From positions 372,001 to 436,000 of the forward strand of contig NZ_JACXBU010000003.1 of assembly GCF_014700075.1 (NCBI RefSeq): a stretch of DNA of 64,000 nt. The letters are read 5' to 3'. A model generated the notes under the pieces. That model was not told the origin of the DNA and did not search any database. It was given only the letters and a program-made list of their open reading frames with translations. This DNA is from Pseudomonas sp. JM0905a. Its GTDB lineage: Bacteria > Pseudomonadota > Gammaproteobacteria > Pseudomonadales > Pseudomonadaceae. This document shows, piece by piece, positions 28,324 to 36,754 of the stretch; the stretch's first letter is position 1; the number at the start of each line of letters is the position of its first letter. Made by a program: the position numbers and the translations under genes.

Positions 28324-29154
28324 ATGAACAAGTACGAAAACCGCTGGCAGACCGTAACCGTCAACGTTGAGCAGGGCATCGCCTGGGTAACCTTCAACCG
28401 CCCGGAAAAACGCAACGCCATGAGCCCCACGCTCAACCGCGAGATGATCGAGATCCTCGACGTGATCGAGCAGGATCCGGAAGCTGGCGTACTGGTGCTG
28501 ACCGGCGCCGGCAGCGCCTGGACCGCCGGCATGGACCTGAAGGAGTACTTCCGTGAAGTGGACGCAGCACCGGAAGTTTTCCAGGAGAAGATTCGCCGCG
28601 AGGCCTCCGAATGGCAGTGGAAGCGCCTGCGCATGTACAGCAAGCCCACCATCGCCATGGTCAACGGCTGGTGCTTCGGTGGTGGTTTCAGCCCGCTGGT
28701 GGCCTGCGACCTGGCGATCTGCGCCGACGAAGCCACCTTCGGCCTGTCCGAAATCAATTGGGGCATCCCACCGGGCAACCTGGTGAGCAAGGCCATGGCC
28801 GACACCGTGGGTCATCGCGAGTCGCTGTACTACATCATGACCGGCAAGACCTTCGAGGGCCCCAAGGCCGCGCAGATGGGCCTGGTGAATCGCAGCGTGC
28901 CCCTGGCCGAACTGCGCGACGCGGTGATCGAGCTGGCTGCCGACCTGCTGGACAAGAACCCCGTGGTACTGCGTGCGGCGAAGCACGGCTTCAAGCGCGC
29001 CCGGGAACTGACCTGGGAGCAGGGCGAAGACTACCTCTACGCCAAGCTCGACCAGGCCCAGCAACGTGACCCCGAAGGCGGCCGCGCCCAGGGCTTGAAA
29101 CAGTTCCTCGATGACAAGAGCATCAAGCCGGGCCTGCAGGCCTACCGCCGCTGA
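28324..29154 (+). CDS. ech: p-Hydroxycinnamoyl-CoA hydratase/lyase (feruloyl-CoA hydratase/aldolase)
   Basis: 276 residues, crotonase fold. Hydrates feruloyl-, coumaroyl- or caffeoyl-CoA and cleaves it to the benzaldehyde plus acetyl-CoA. Three residues described as important in P. fluorescens HCHL occur at the same numbers here: Tyr75, Ser123 and Glu143 (LSEINWGIPPG). The oxyanion glycines are in GGGFSPL. AGGTG precedes ATG 28324. It is the first gene of the ech-vdh-fcs-aat-acd run, under a promoter with a FerR-like palindrome. Confidence 0.96.
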   Translation: MNKYENRWQTVTVNVEQGIAWVTFNRPEKRNAMSPTLNREMIEILDVIEQDPEAGVLVLTGAGSAWTAGMDLKEYFREVDAAPEVFQEKIRREASEWQWKRLRMYSKPTIAMVNGWCFGGGFSPLVACDLAICADEATFGLSEINWGIPPGNLVSKAMADTVGHRESLYYIMTGKTFEGPKAAQMGLVNRSVPLAELRDAVIELAADLLDKNPVVLRAAKHGFKRARELTWEQGEDYLYAKLDQAQQRDPEGGRAQGLKQFLDDKSIKPGLQAYRR

Positions 29155-29226
29155 GCCACCGAACGCCGGTGACCGGGACTCCCCGGCTCCGGTGTCGACC
29201 CCAGAACAAGAATGAGGAATGCCGGA

Positions 29227-30669
29227 ATGTTTGAAGTGCCTCTGCTGATCGGTGGCATCGCCCGCCCCGCTTCCAATGGTGCGGTGTTCGAGCGCCACAG
29301 CCCTTTCTCCGGTGAGGTTGTCAGCCGCGTAGCCGCCGCCACCCTGGAAGACGCCGATGCCGCCGTGGCCGCCGCGCAGCGGGCTTTCCCGGCCTGGGCT
29401 GCGCTGGGACCGGCCGAGCGCCGCTCGCGTCTGCTGGAAGCCGCCCGGTTGATGGAGGCACGCAGCGACCGTTTCATGGCCATGGCGGCGGAAACCGGTG
29501 CGACCGCCGGCTGGTACGGCTTCAACGTGAAGCTGGCGGCCAACATGTTGCGCGACGCCGCCGGCATGACCACGCAGATCAAGGGCGAGGTGATCCCGTC
29601 GGACGTGCCGGGCAGCTTTGCCATGGCCCTGCGCCAGCCTTGCGGCGTGGTGCTGGGCATCGCTCCATGGAATGCACCGATCATCCTCGCCACCCGCGCG
29701 CTGGCGATGCCGCTCGCCTGCGGCAATACCGTGGTGCTCAAGGCCTCGGAGAACAGCCCGGCGGTGCACGCCCTGATCGGCGAAGTGCTGCAGGCGTCAG
29801 GACTGGGCGACGGCGTGATCAACGTGATCAGCAATGCACCGGATGACGCAGCGGCCATTGTCGAACGGCTGATCGCCAATCCGATGGTGCGTCGCGTCAA
29901 CTTCACCGGCTCGACCCACGTCGGGCGCATCATCGGCCAGCTCGCCGCGCGCCATCTGAAGCCGGCAATCCTCGAACTGGGTGGCAAGGCTCCGCTGCTG
30001 GTGCTGGATGACGCCGACCTGGACCAGGCCGTGGCGGCCTCCGCCTTCGGGGCTTACTTCAACCAGGGGCAAATCTGCATGTCCACCGAGCGGCTGATTG
30101 TCGACGAACGTATCGCCGACGACTTCGCCGCGCGCCTGGCGCGCAAGGTTTCCACCCTGCGTGCCGGTTTGCCAGGCGAGGCGGTGCTGGGTTCGCTGAT
30201 CGACGCTCGCGCCGGCGAACGCATCATGGGCCTGGTGCAGGACGCCCTGGACAAGGGGGCGGTATTGCTGGCCGGTGGCGAGATCGACGGCAGCGTGATG
30301 CAGCCGGTGCTGCTGGATCGGGTGACGCCGGAAATGCGCCTGTACCGCGAAGAGTCCTTCGGCCCGGTGGCGGTGCTGTTGCGGGGGGAGGGCGACGAGG
30401 CCCTGCTGAACCTCGCCAACGACTCCGAGTTCGGCCTGTCAGCGGCCATCTTCAGTCGTGACGTGTCCCGTGCCCTGGCCCTGGCCCAGCGTGTGGAGTC
30501 GGGTATCTGCCACATCAACGGCCCGACCGTGCACGACGAGGCGCCGATGCCCTTCGGCGGGGTGAAGTCCAGCGGCTACGGCAGCTTCGGCTCCAGTGCC
30601 AGCATCGACCATTTCACCCAGCTGCGTTGGGTCACGGTGCAGAACGGCTCCCGGCACTACCCGATCTGA
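29227..30669 (+). CDS. vdh: Vanillin (hydroxybenzaldehyde) dehydrogenase
   Basis: 480-residue aldehyde dehydrogenase that oxidises vanillin to vanillate (and 4-hydroxybenzaldehyde to its acid) with NAD. The catalytic cysteine is Cys284 in FNQGQICMSTERL; the glutamate lies in LELGGKAPLLVLDDADLD; the coenzyme loop is FTGSTHVGR. ATG 29227 (MFEVPLLIGG) has GAGGA eight bases upstream; an ATG 15 bases earlier is less well placed. It directly consumes the aldehyde made by the upstream lyase, preventing its accumulation. Confidence 0.95.
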   Translation: MFEVPLLIGGIARPASNGAVFERHSPFSGEVVSRVAAATLEDADAAVAAAQRAFPAWAALGPAERRSRLLEAARLMEARSDRFMAMAAETGATAGWYGFNVKLAANMLRDAAGMTTQIKGEVIPSDVPGSFAMALRQPCGVVLGIAPWNAPIILATRALAMPLACGNTVVLKASENSPAVHALIGEVLQASGLGDGVINVISNAPDDAAAIVERLIANPMVRRVNFTGSTHVGRIIGQLAARHLKPAILELGGKAPLLVLDDADLDQAVAASAFGAYFNQGQICMSTERLIVDERIADDFAARLARKVSTLRAGLPGEAVLGSLIDARAGERIMGLVQDALDKGAVLLAGGEIDGSVMQPVLLDRVTPEMRLYREESFGPVAVLLRGEGDEALLNLANDSEFGLSAAIFSRDVSRALALAQRVESGICHINGPTVHDEAPMPFGGVKSSGYGSFGSSASIDHFTQLRWVTVQNGSRHYPI

Positions 30670-30768
30670 GCCGCTTCGGCGGCTACCCAAAACAATGAAA
30701 GACCGGGCCACGGGTCCGGCGAAGTGCCGCGCCCGGTTCCATCGGTGGCGCGGCCGGAGGTGATAACA

Positions 30769-32640
30769 GTGAACGACAAGTCCTCCATTCGAGCTGCCGG
30801 CATGGCTTATCGCGAGGTGGCCCTGGGTATGCCGGACGTGCGGATTGAACAGCGTGCCGGCAGCCTCTACCTGACGGCCAGGGAGCCGCTGCAGGCGCTG
30901 CCGCCACGGCTGCTGGATCGCCTGCTGCACTGGGCTGAAGTGCGCGGTGAGCAAACCTTCGTCGCCCGCCGTGGCGCCGATGGCCAGTGGCAGCGCATCA
31001 GCTACCGCGACATGCTGGAACGTGTGCGCCAGTTGGCGGCGCACCTGTTGCACTACGACCTGAGCCCGGAGCGGCCACTGGTGATCCTTTCCGGCAATGA
31101 CCTGGAACACCTGCAACTGGCCCTCGCGGCGCTCTACATCGGCGTGCCTTATTGCCCGGTGTCGCCAGCCTACTCGCTGGTGGCGAAGGACTACGGCAAG
31201 CTGCGGCACATCTTCGAGCTGCTGGAACCGGGTCTGGTGATGGCTGCCGACGGCGCAGCGTTCAGTCGCGCGATCCAGGCCGTGGTACCCGCTGAAACGC
31301 CGCTTCTGCTGGTGCAGGGTGAGGTCGAGGGCCGCAAGAGCCGGCGTTTCGCCAGTTTGCTGCATCCCCTGGACCGTGCAGTCGCCGACGCGGCGTTCCT
31401 GCGTACCGGGCCCGACACCATTGCCAAGTTCCTCTTCACCAGTGGCTCCACCCGCATGCCCAAGGCCGTGGTCACCACCCAGCGCATGCTCTGCGCCAAC
31501 CAGCAGATGCTCCTGCAGACTTTTCCCGAGTTCACCCGGGAGGCGCCGGTGCTGGTGGACTGGCTGCCCTGGAACCACACCTTCGGCGGCAGTCACAACG
31601 TCGGCATCGTGCTGTACAACGGCGGCACCCTGTATCTGGATGACGGCCGGCCGACGCCCCAGTCATTCCATGAAACCCTGCGCAACCTGAAGGAAATCTC
31701 TCCCACGGCTTACCTCACGGTGCCCAAGGGCTGGGAGGAACTGGTCGATGCCCTGGAGCGAGACGCAGAGCTGCGCGAGACCTTCTTTGCCCGCATCAAA
31801 TTGTTCTTCTTTGCTGGCGCGGGCCTCGGCCAGGCGATCTGGGACCGCCTCGACCGGGTGGCCGAACGGCATTGCGGTGAGCGCATCCGCATGATGGCGG
31901 GCCTGGGCATGACCGAGACCGCGCCGTCCTGCACCTTCACCACCGGGCCCTTGTCCATGGCCGGCTACGTCGGGCTACCGGCGCCTGGCTGCGAGGTCAG
32001 GCTGGCGCCCGTGGATGGCAAGCTGGAGGCGCGCTTCCGTGGGCCGCATGTGATGCCTGGCTACTGGCGCCAGGCGGAGCTCAACGGGCCTGCCTTCGAC
32101 GAGGAGGGCTTCTACCGTTCCGGCGATGCCCTGCGATTCGCCGACCCGGAGCACCCCGAATGGGGACTGATGTTCGACGGCCGCATTGCCGAGGACTTCA
32201 AGCTCAGCAGCGGCGTCTTCGTCAGCGTGGGGCCGCTGCGTGCGCGGGTGATCCTGCAGGGCGCGCCCTATGTGCAGGACGTGGTCATCACCGGCCCCGA
32301 TCGGCAGCGCATCGGCCTGCTGGTGTTTCCCAACCTGGTCGCCTGCCGCGAACTGGCACAACTGCCGGCATCCGCGACGGTGGAGGAAGTGCTGGCTGCC
32401 CCGGCGGTATTGAGCTGGCTGCGCGGGCTGCTGCATGACCTCAATTGCGAAGCCACTGGCCTGGCTTCGCATATTGCCTGGGCCTGCCTGATGGCTGAGG
32501 CGCCAAGCCTGGATGCCGGCGAGATCACCGATAAGGGCTCGCTCAACCAGCGAGCGGTGCTGACCCGGCGCAATACCTTGATCGACACCCTGTACCACCA
32601 GACGCATCCCCTCTGCGTGCAGGCCGAGGTGGCGGTATGA
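30769..32640 (+). CDS. fcs: Feruloyl-CoA synthetase (hydroxycinnamate-CoA ligase)
   Basis: 623-residue AMP-forming ligase, longer than typical 4-coumarate ligases and of the length usual for Fcs. The P-loop is FLFTSGSTRMPKAVV, and the later motif MMAGLGMTETAPSCTFT is typical of Fcs proteins. It activates ferulate, coumarate and caffeate for the lyase. Start GTG 30769 lies eight bases after GGAGG; GTG 30724 is the alternative. The stop overlaps the next start by four bases (ATGA). Confidence 0.95.
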   Translation: MNDKSSIRAAGMAYREVALGMPDVRIEQRAGSLYLTAREPLQALPPRLLDRLLHWAEVRGEQTFVARRGADGQWQRISYRDMLERVRQLAAHLLHYDLSPERPLVILSGNDLEHLQLALAALYIGVPYCPVSPAYSLVAKDYGKLRHIFELLEPGLVMAADGAAFSRAIQAVVPAETPLLLVQGEVEGRKSRRFASLLHPLDRAVADAAFLRTGPDTIAKFLFTSGSTRMPKAVVTTQRMLCANQQMLLQTFPEFTREAPVLVDWLPWNHTFGGSHNVGIVLYNGGTLYLDDGRPTPQSFHETLRNLKEISPTAYLTVPKGWEELVDALERDAELRETFFARIKLFFFAGAGLGQAIWDRLDRVAERHCGERIRMMAGLGMTETAPSCTFTTGPLSMAGYVGLPAPGCEVRLAPVDGKLEARFRGPHVMPGYWRQAELNGPAFDEEGFYRSGDALRFADPEHPEWGLMFDGRIAEDFKLSSGVFVSVGPLRARVILQGAPYVQDVVITGPDRQRIGLLVFPNLVACRELAQLPASATVEEVLAAPAVLSWLRGLLHDLNCEATGLASHIAWACLMAEAPSLDAGEITDKGSLNQRAVLTRRNTLIDTLYHQTHPLCVQAEVAV

Positions 32641-33869
32641 ACGGCCAGGTCGACGTCTTCGGGCAGGTCGCCATCCTCGCCGCCGCACGCACGCCCTGGG
32701 TGGATTATTGCGGCCCGCTTGCGCAGGTCTCACCCATCGACCTGGGTATTCATGTCGCCCGGGGCGTGCTGGCACGTGCCACGGTCGAGCCGACGCGGGT
32801 GGACAGCGTGCTGGCCGGCAGCATGGCTCAGGCCAGCTTCGATGCGTACATGCTGCCGCGACATATCGGACTGTATGCGGGGGTACCGCTGGAAGTGCCG
32901 GCCCTGGCGGTTCAGCGCATCTGCGGGACGGGCCTTGAGTTGCTGCGCCAGGGTGGACAGCAGGTGGAACGCGGAACCGCGCGTCTGGCCCTGTGCGTGG
33001 GGGCTGAGTCCATGTCGCGTAATCCCATCGCCAGTTACGAGCACCGCAACGGCTTCCGCCTCGGCGCGCCGGTGCAGTTCAAGGATTTCCTCTGGGAAGC
33101 GCTGCTGGACCCGGCCATCGGCCAGACCATGATCGACACCGCGCAGAACCTCGCCCAGCGTTACGGTATTGGCCGGGATGAGGTTGACCGCTTCGCCCTG
33201 GCCAGCTTCCAGAAGGCACTGGCTGCGCGGGATGCGGGCTGGTTCGACGACGAAATTCTGCCGGTGAAAGGTGCCCGTTTCGAGCTGCCCGGCTATCAGC
33301 CCAGACGCCTGGACCTCCCGCGCAAGGTGGTCGACATCACCCGGGACAGCCACCCGCGCGAAACCAGTTTCGAGGCGCTGTCGGCGCTGGCTCCGGTGAC
33401 GCCGGAATCGGTGCAGACCGCCGGCAACAGCTGTGCTCTGGTGGATGGCGCCGCAGCCGCTCTGGTGGGGGACGCCCGCGAAAGTGAAGCCCCACTGGCG
33501 CTGCTCCGTGCCAGCTCCGTGGTCGGCGTGCCGCCGGAATTCATGGGTATCGGCCCGGCCCCGGCGATCCGCCTGCTACTGGAGAGGGTGGGCTTGCGCC
33601 TCGACGACATCGACAGTCTGGAAGTCAATGAGGCCCAGGGTGCCCAGGTGCTGGCGGTGCAGCGTGAGCTGGAGCTGGACCCGCAGCGGCTGAACCGCCA
33701 TGGCGGCGCCATTGCCCTTGGCCATCCACTCGCGGCCACCGGCTTGCGCCTGGTGCACAGCGTGGCACGTCAGCTGAAAGCCAGAAGCACCCGCTACGGC
33801 ATTGCTGCCGCCTGCATTGGCGGTGGCCAGGGCATGGCCCTGCTGCTGGAAAACCCCGCCTACCGCTGA
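32637..33869 (+). CDS. aat: Acetyl-CoA acetyltransferase/thiolase of the ferulate cluster
   Basis: 410 residues. The acylation cysteine is Cys96 in RICGTGLELL; the C-terminal motifs NRHGGAIALGHPLAATG and AACIGGGQGMALL carry the catalytic His and second Cys, so it should be an active thiolase. In the known ech-vdh-fcs-aat-acd clusters aat encodes a beta-ketothiolase proposed for a side-chain beta-oxidation route; it is not needed for the lyase route. Its start overlaps fcs by four bases, indicating coupling. Confidence 0.9.
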   Translation: MNGQVDVFGQVAILAAARTPWVDYCGPLAQVSPIDLGIHVARGVLARATVEPTRVDSVLAGSMAQASFDAYMLPRHIGLYAGVPLEVPALAVQRICGTGLELLRQGGQQVERGTARLALCVGAESMSRNPIASYEHRNGFRLGAPVQFKDFLWEALLDPAIGQTMIDTAQNLAQRYGIGRDEVDRFALASFQKALAARDAGWFDDEILPVKGARFELPGYQPRRLDLPRKVVDITRDSHPRETSFEALSALAPVTPESVQTAGNSCALVDGAAAALVGDARESEAPLALLRASSVVGVPPEFMGIGPAPAIRLLLERVGLRLDDIDSLEVNEAQGAQVLAVQRELELDPQRLNRHGGAIALGHPLAATGLRLVHSVARQLKARSTRYGIAAACIGGGQGMALLLENPAYR

Positions 33870-33881
33870 AGGATCTGGTCA

Positions 33882-35618
33882 ATGCAGAACTACCAAGCGC
33901 CGCTGGACGAAATGCGCTTCGTCATCGAGCACTGGCTCGACGCCCGTCAGGACTGGGAGCGCATGCCCGCCTTCGCCGAAGTCGACTACTCGCTGGCTGC
34001 GCAGGTGTTGGCGGAGGCCGCGCGCTTTGCTGAAGAACGCCTGGCCCCCCTCAATGCGCCGGGCGATCGTCAGGGCTGCCGCTACGAAGCGGGCCGGGTG
34101 TTCGCCCCGGACGGCTTTGCCGATGCCTATAAGGCCTATGTCGAGGCGGGCTGGCCGTCACTGGCCTGCGCGGTGGAGTCGGGAGGGCAGGGGTTGCCGC
34201 AGTTGCTCAACGTCGGCCTGCTGGAAATGCTCTACGCCGCCAATCACGCCTGGGCCATGTACCCGGGCATTGCCCATGGCGCCTACGAATGCCTCCAGCA
34301 GTTCGCCAGCGATGGGCTCAGGGCCGAGTATCTGCCCGGCCTGGTTGATGGCACCTGCCTGCCCACCATGTGCCTGACCGAGTCCCAGGCCGGAAGCGAT
34401 GTGGGGCTGCTGCGCTGCCGTGCGGAGTTGGCGGAGGACGGCAGCTATCGCCTCGATGGCAACAAGCTGTTCATTTCCGGCGGTGAGCACGATCTCACCG
34501 AGGACATCCTGCACCTGGTGCTTGCCCGCTTGCCGGATGCCCCGCCGGGTACAGCGGGCATCTCGCTGTTCCTGGTTCCGAAGCGGGTCGACGGCCTGGC
34601 GAACGGCGTCATCTGTGATGGCATCGAGCACAAGATGGGCATCAAGGGTAGTGCCACCTGCAGCCTGCGTTTCGAACGTGCGAAGGGCTGGTTGCTAGGG
34701 GAGCCCCACAAGGGGCTGGCCGCCATGTTCGTGATGATGAATGGCGCGCGCTTGCATGTCGGCCTGCAAGGGCTGGGGCACGCCGAATTTGCCTGGCAGC
34801 AGGCCAGGGCCTATGCCGGGGAGCGCCGGCAGATGCGCGCGGTGCCCCGCCCGAAGGATGCGGTCGGCGCGGCGGACGTCATTGCCGCGCACCCGGCGAT
34901 GCAGCGCATCCTGATGACACTGAAGGTGCAGAGCCAGGGTATGCGCATGCTCGGATTCTGGGCCGCGCATCTGCTGGACACCGCTGAGCACGGCGTGGAA
35001 TCCGCGCAACGAGTGGAAGCGCTGGCGCTGGCGTCCGTGCTGACGCCGCTGATCAAGGCCTGCTTCACCGACCAGGGCTTCCAGTTGGCCAGTCAGGCGC
35101 TGCAGGTGTTCGGCGGCTACGGCTACTGCAGCGAGTACCCCATCGAGCAGACCCTGCGCGACAGCCGCATCGCCATGATCTACGAAGGCACCAACGAGAT
35201 TCAGGCCAACGACCTGTTGCTGCGCAAGCTGCTACCGGTCGGGGCGCCGGGCGCAGCCTTGCTGGCGAGTCAGGTACGAAGCGAATGCCGGCGGGCGGAA
35301 GGTACGGCGCTGCAGGGCCGGGCCGAGGACCTGGCGGTTTTGCTGGGAGAGTGGGAGCGGGCGCTTCAGACTTTGCGCCAGGAGCAGGCCGAGCAGCCGC
35401 AGCGGCCCTACGAGGCGGCCGTCGACCTGCTGCATGCCACCGCATCAATGCTGCAGGGCTACGCCTGGCTGCGGGCGGCGCGGGTCAGCCGCGAACGTGG
35501 GCTGGTGGATGAACGGGAGGCTTCTGCGCAGTTCTTTTTCCGCTACCTGTTCCCGGAAGCAGGGCACCGCATACGGCTGGCCATGGGCGACTGGAAGCCA
35601 GGCGCGTTTCCACAGTAG
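33882..35618 (+). CDS. acd: Acyl-CoA dehydrogenase, extended (C-terminal domain) type
   Basis: 578 residues, the long acyl-CoA dehydrogenase class. FAD/substrate motifs include MCLTESQAGSDVGLLR near 165-180, GIKGSATCSLRF near 260, and the C-terminal YEGTNEIQANDLLLRKLL. It follows aat by 12 bases and ends the operon with a hairpin. In ferulate clusters acd goes with aat as an accessory beta-oxidation pair that could act on saturated phenylpropanoyl-CoA. The actual acyl substrate is not determined. Confidence 0.92.
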   Translation: MQNYQAPLDEMRFVIEHWLDARQDWERMPAFAEVDYSLAAQVLAEAARFAEERLAPLNAPGDRQGCRYEAGRVFAPDGFADAYKAYVEAGWPSLACAVESGGQGLPQLLNVGLLEMLYAANHAWAMYPGIAHGAYECLQQFASDGLRAEYLPGLVDGTCLPTMCLTESQAGSDVGLLRCRAELAEDGSYRLDGNKLFISGGEHDLTEDILHLVLARLPDAPPGTAGISLFLVPKRVDGLANGVICDGIEHKMGIKGSATCSLRFERAKGWLLGEPHKGLAAMFVMMNGARLHVGLQGLGHAEFAWQQARAYAGERRQMRAVPRPKDAVGAADVIAAHPAMQRILMTLKVQSQGMRMLGFWAAHLLDTAEHGVESAQRVEALALASVLTPLIKACFTDQGFQLASQALQVFGGYGYCSEYPIEQTLRDSRIAMIYEGTNEIQANDLLLRKLLPVGAPGAALLASQVRSECRRAEGTALQGRAEDLAVLLGEWERALQTLRQEQAEQPQRPYEAAVDLLHATASMLQGYAWLRAARVSRERGLVDEREASAQFFFRYLFPEAGHRIRLAMGDWKPGAFPQ

Positions 35619-35636
35619 AAAAGGCGTTTCGGCAAG

Positions 35637-35659
35637 CGGGGTGCGCACTGCGCACCCCG
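35637..35659. terminator. Bidirectional hairpin between acd and ferR
   Basis: CGGGGTGCGC pairs perfectly with GCGCACCCCG (loop ACT) between convergent genes. Confidence 0.75.
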
Positions 35660-35665
35660 AGCGCG

Positions 35666-36148
35666 TCAGCCTTCACGGTAGACCTTGCGCAGCAGTCGCA
35701 GTAGCTCGCCGCGCTCGGCATCGGTAAGGGCGCTGGTGGATTCGTTGTCACTCTCGAAGGCCACTGCCTTCAATTCCTTGAGCAGTTGCTCGCCGGTCTT
35801 GCTGAGGAAGATGCCGTAGGAGCGCTTGTCCGGCTTGCAGCGCACCCGCACCGCCAGGGCGCGGGCTTCCAGCTTGTTCAGCAAGGGCACCAGTTGCGGT
35901 GGCTCGATGGCCAGGGCGCGGGCGAGGTCCGCCTGCATCAGGCCGGGGTTCTGGTCGATGATCGCCATGGCAGAGAACTGAGCTGGTCGCAGGTCATGGG
36001 CCGACAGCCGGTTGATCAAGTGCTGGAACACCTTCAGCTGGGCACGGCGCAGGGCATAGCCGATCAGTTCATCGAGGGAAGTGTCCAGTACCGTTTCGGA
36101 GGGGGGGGCGGTCAGTTCCGCTGCCGGGGATTGTTCATGCTTGGCCAT
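35666..36148 (-). CDS. ferR: MarR-family regulator of hydroxycinnamate catabolism (FerR-like)
   Basis: 160 residues. Winged-helix core with RRAQLKVFQHLINRL, DLRPAQFSAMAIIDQNPGLMQADLARALAI (recognition region) and the wing VRVRCKPDKRSYGIFLS. FerR/HcaR-type MarR proteins control ech-fcs clusters in response to hydroxycinnamoyl-CoA thioesters. It is convergent to the acd end of the operon. Its own upstream region has the shared ATTAGTTAA element, suggesting autoregulation. The N-terminal coding part contains a run of eight C on the coding strand (36101-36108), a possible slippage site. Confidence 0.9.
   Translation of the reverse strand: MAKHEQSPAAELTAPPSETVLDTSLDELIGYALRRAQLKVFQHLINRLSAHDLRPAQFSAMAIIDQNPGLMQADLARALAIEPPQLVPLLNKLEARALAVRVRCKPDKRSYGIFLSKTGEQLLKELKAVAFESDNESTSALTDAERGELLRLLRKVYREG
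36101..36108. repeat. G8/C8 homopolymer inside ferR
   Basis: Eight consecutive G on the plus strand, reading GCC CCC CCC on the coding strand at about codons 14-16 of ferR. Slippage here would frameshift the regulator near its start. Confidence 0.8.
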
Positions 36149-36167
36149 CGCACCTGCGCCTGGGGTA

Positions 36168-36186
36168 ATTAGTTAACAGTGCTATG
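36168..36186 (+). promoter_or_regulatory. Candidate FerR operator, copy 3 (autoregulatory)
   Basis: ATTAGTTAA at 36168-36176, followed six bases later by TATG where the other two copies have TAAC. It lies 20 bases upstream of the ferR start codon, placed to overlap its promoter. Confidence 0.6.
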
Positions 36187-36272
36187 CATTTTGCGTGCAT
36201 CAGGCGGTGAGTGCCAGCACAAACCCAGGGGCAGCGGCGCAATTGCGAGCTGTCTATGGCTGTGCATATGAA

Positions 36273-36307
36273 AACGCCCCGCACGACTCACAGCCGGGCG
36301 GGGCGTT
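36273..36307 (-). terminator. Terminator of the DUF2388 gene
   Basis: AACGCCCCGC and GCGGGGCGTT form a 10-bp stem with a 15-base loop. On the minus strand it ends GCGGGGCGTTTT, a reasonable intrinsic terminator 12 bases after the stop. Confidence 0.8.
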
Positions 36308-36318
36308 CGTTGCTGGCG

Positions 36319-36627
36319 TCACTCCTCGGTTGCCAGAATCGCACCGGCCAGTTCGGCGTCGCTGGCCTTGAGGTCGGGGTGTTCGCTGCGAATACGCTGC
36401 AATGCGGCTTCCAGGTAGGGGCCGCGGATTTCCCCGCCGCTGGCGACGAAGCTGCTGGCATCGTCGCGGGCCGCGACTACCAGCTTGTCGTCCTTGAAGG
36501 TGAGGTAGGTTGAAGCGGTCGTGGCACCGGACGAAATGATGTCTCGCCAGAAATCGCTGTCTGCCATGGCCGAACCGAAGGGCACGGCGATCAGGGCGAG
36601 GGCGGCTGCATAGAGGCGGGTGCGCAT
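36319..36627 (-). CDS. DUF2388 (TIGR02448) small exported protein
   Basis: 102 residues. A signal peptide of about 22 residues (MRTRLYAAALALIAVPFGSAMA) precedes DSDFWRDIISSGATTASTYLTFKDDKLVVAARDDASSFVAS, the conserved core of this Pseudomonas family, usually present in several paralogues. It is secreted to the periplasm. Function is unknown. Transcribed alone with its own terminator. Confidence 0.88.
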   Translation of the reverse strand: MRTRLYAAALALIAVPFGSAMADSDFWRDIISSGATTASTYLTFKDDKLVVAARDDASSFVASGGEIRGPYLEAALQRIRSEHPDLKASDAELAGAILATEE

Positions 36628-36754
36628 AGGCTGTTACTCCGTTCTCGGGTGGGCCTGAAACATCAGATTCGGCCGCCGATGACGTAGTTCAACCTCGCTG
36701 CCCACCGGTCATTGCGCCGGGCCGTCTGAGGGACGGGCGGCCGGCAGGTTCCCT

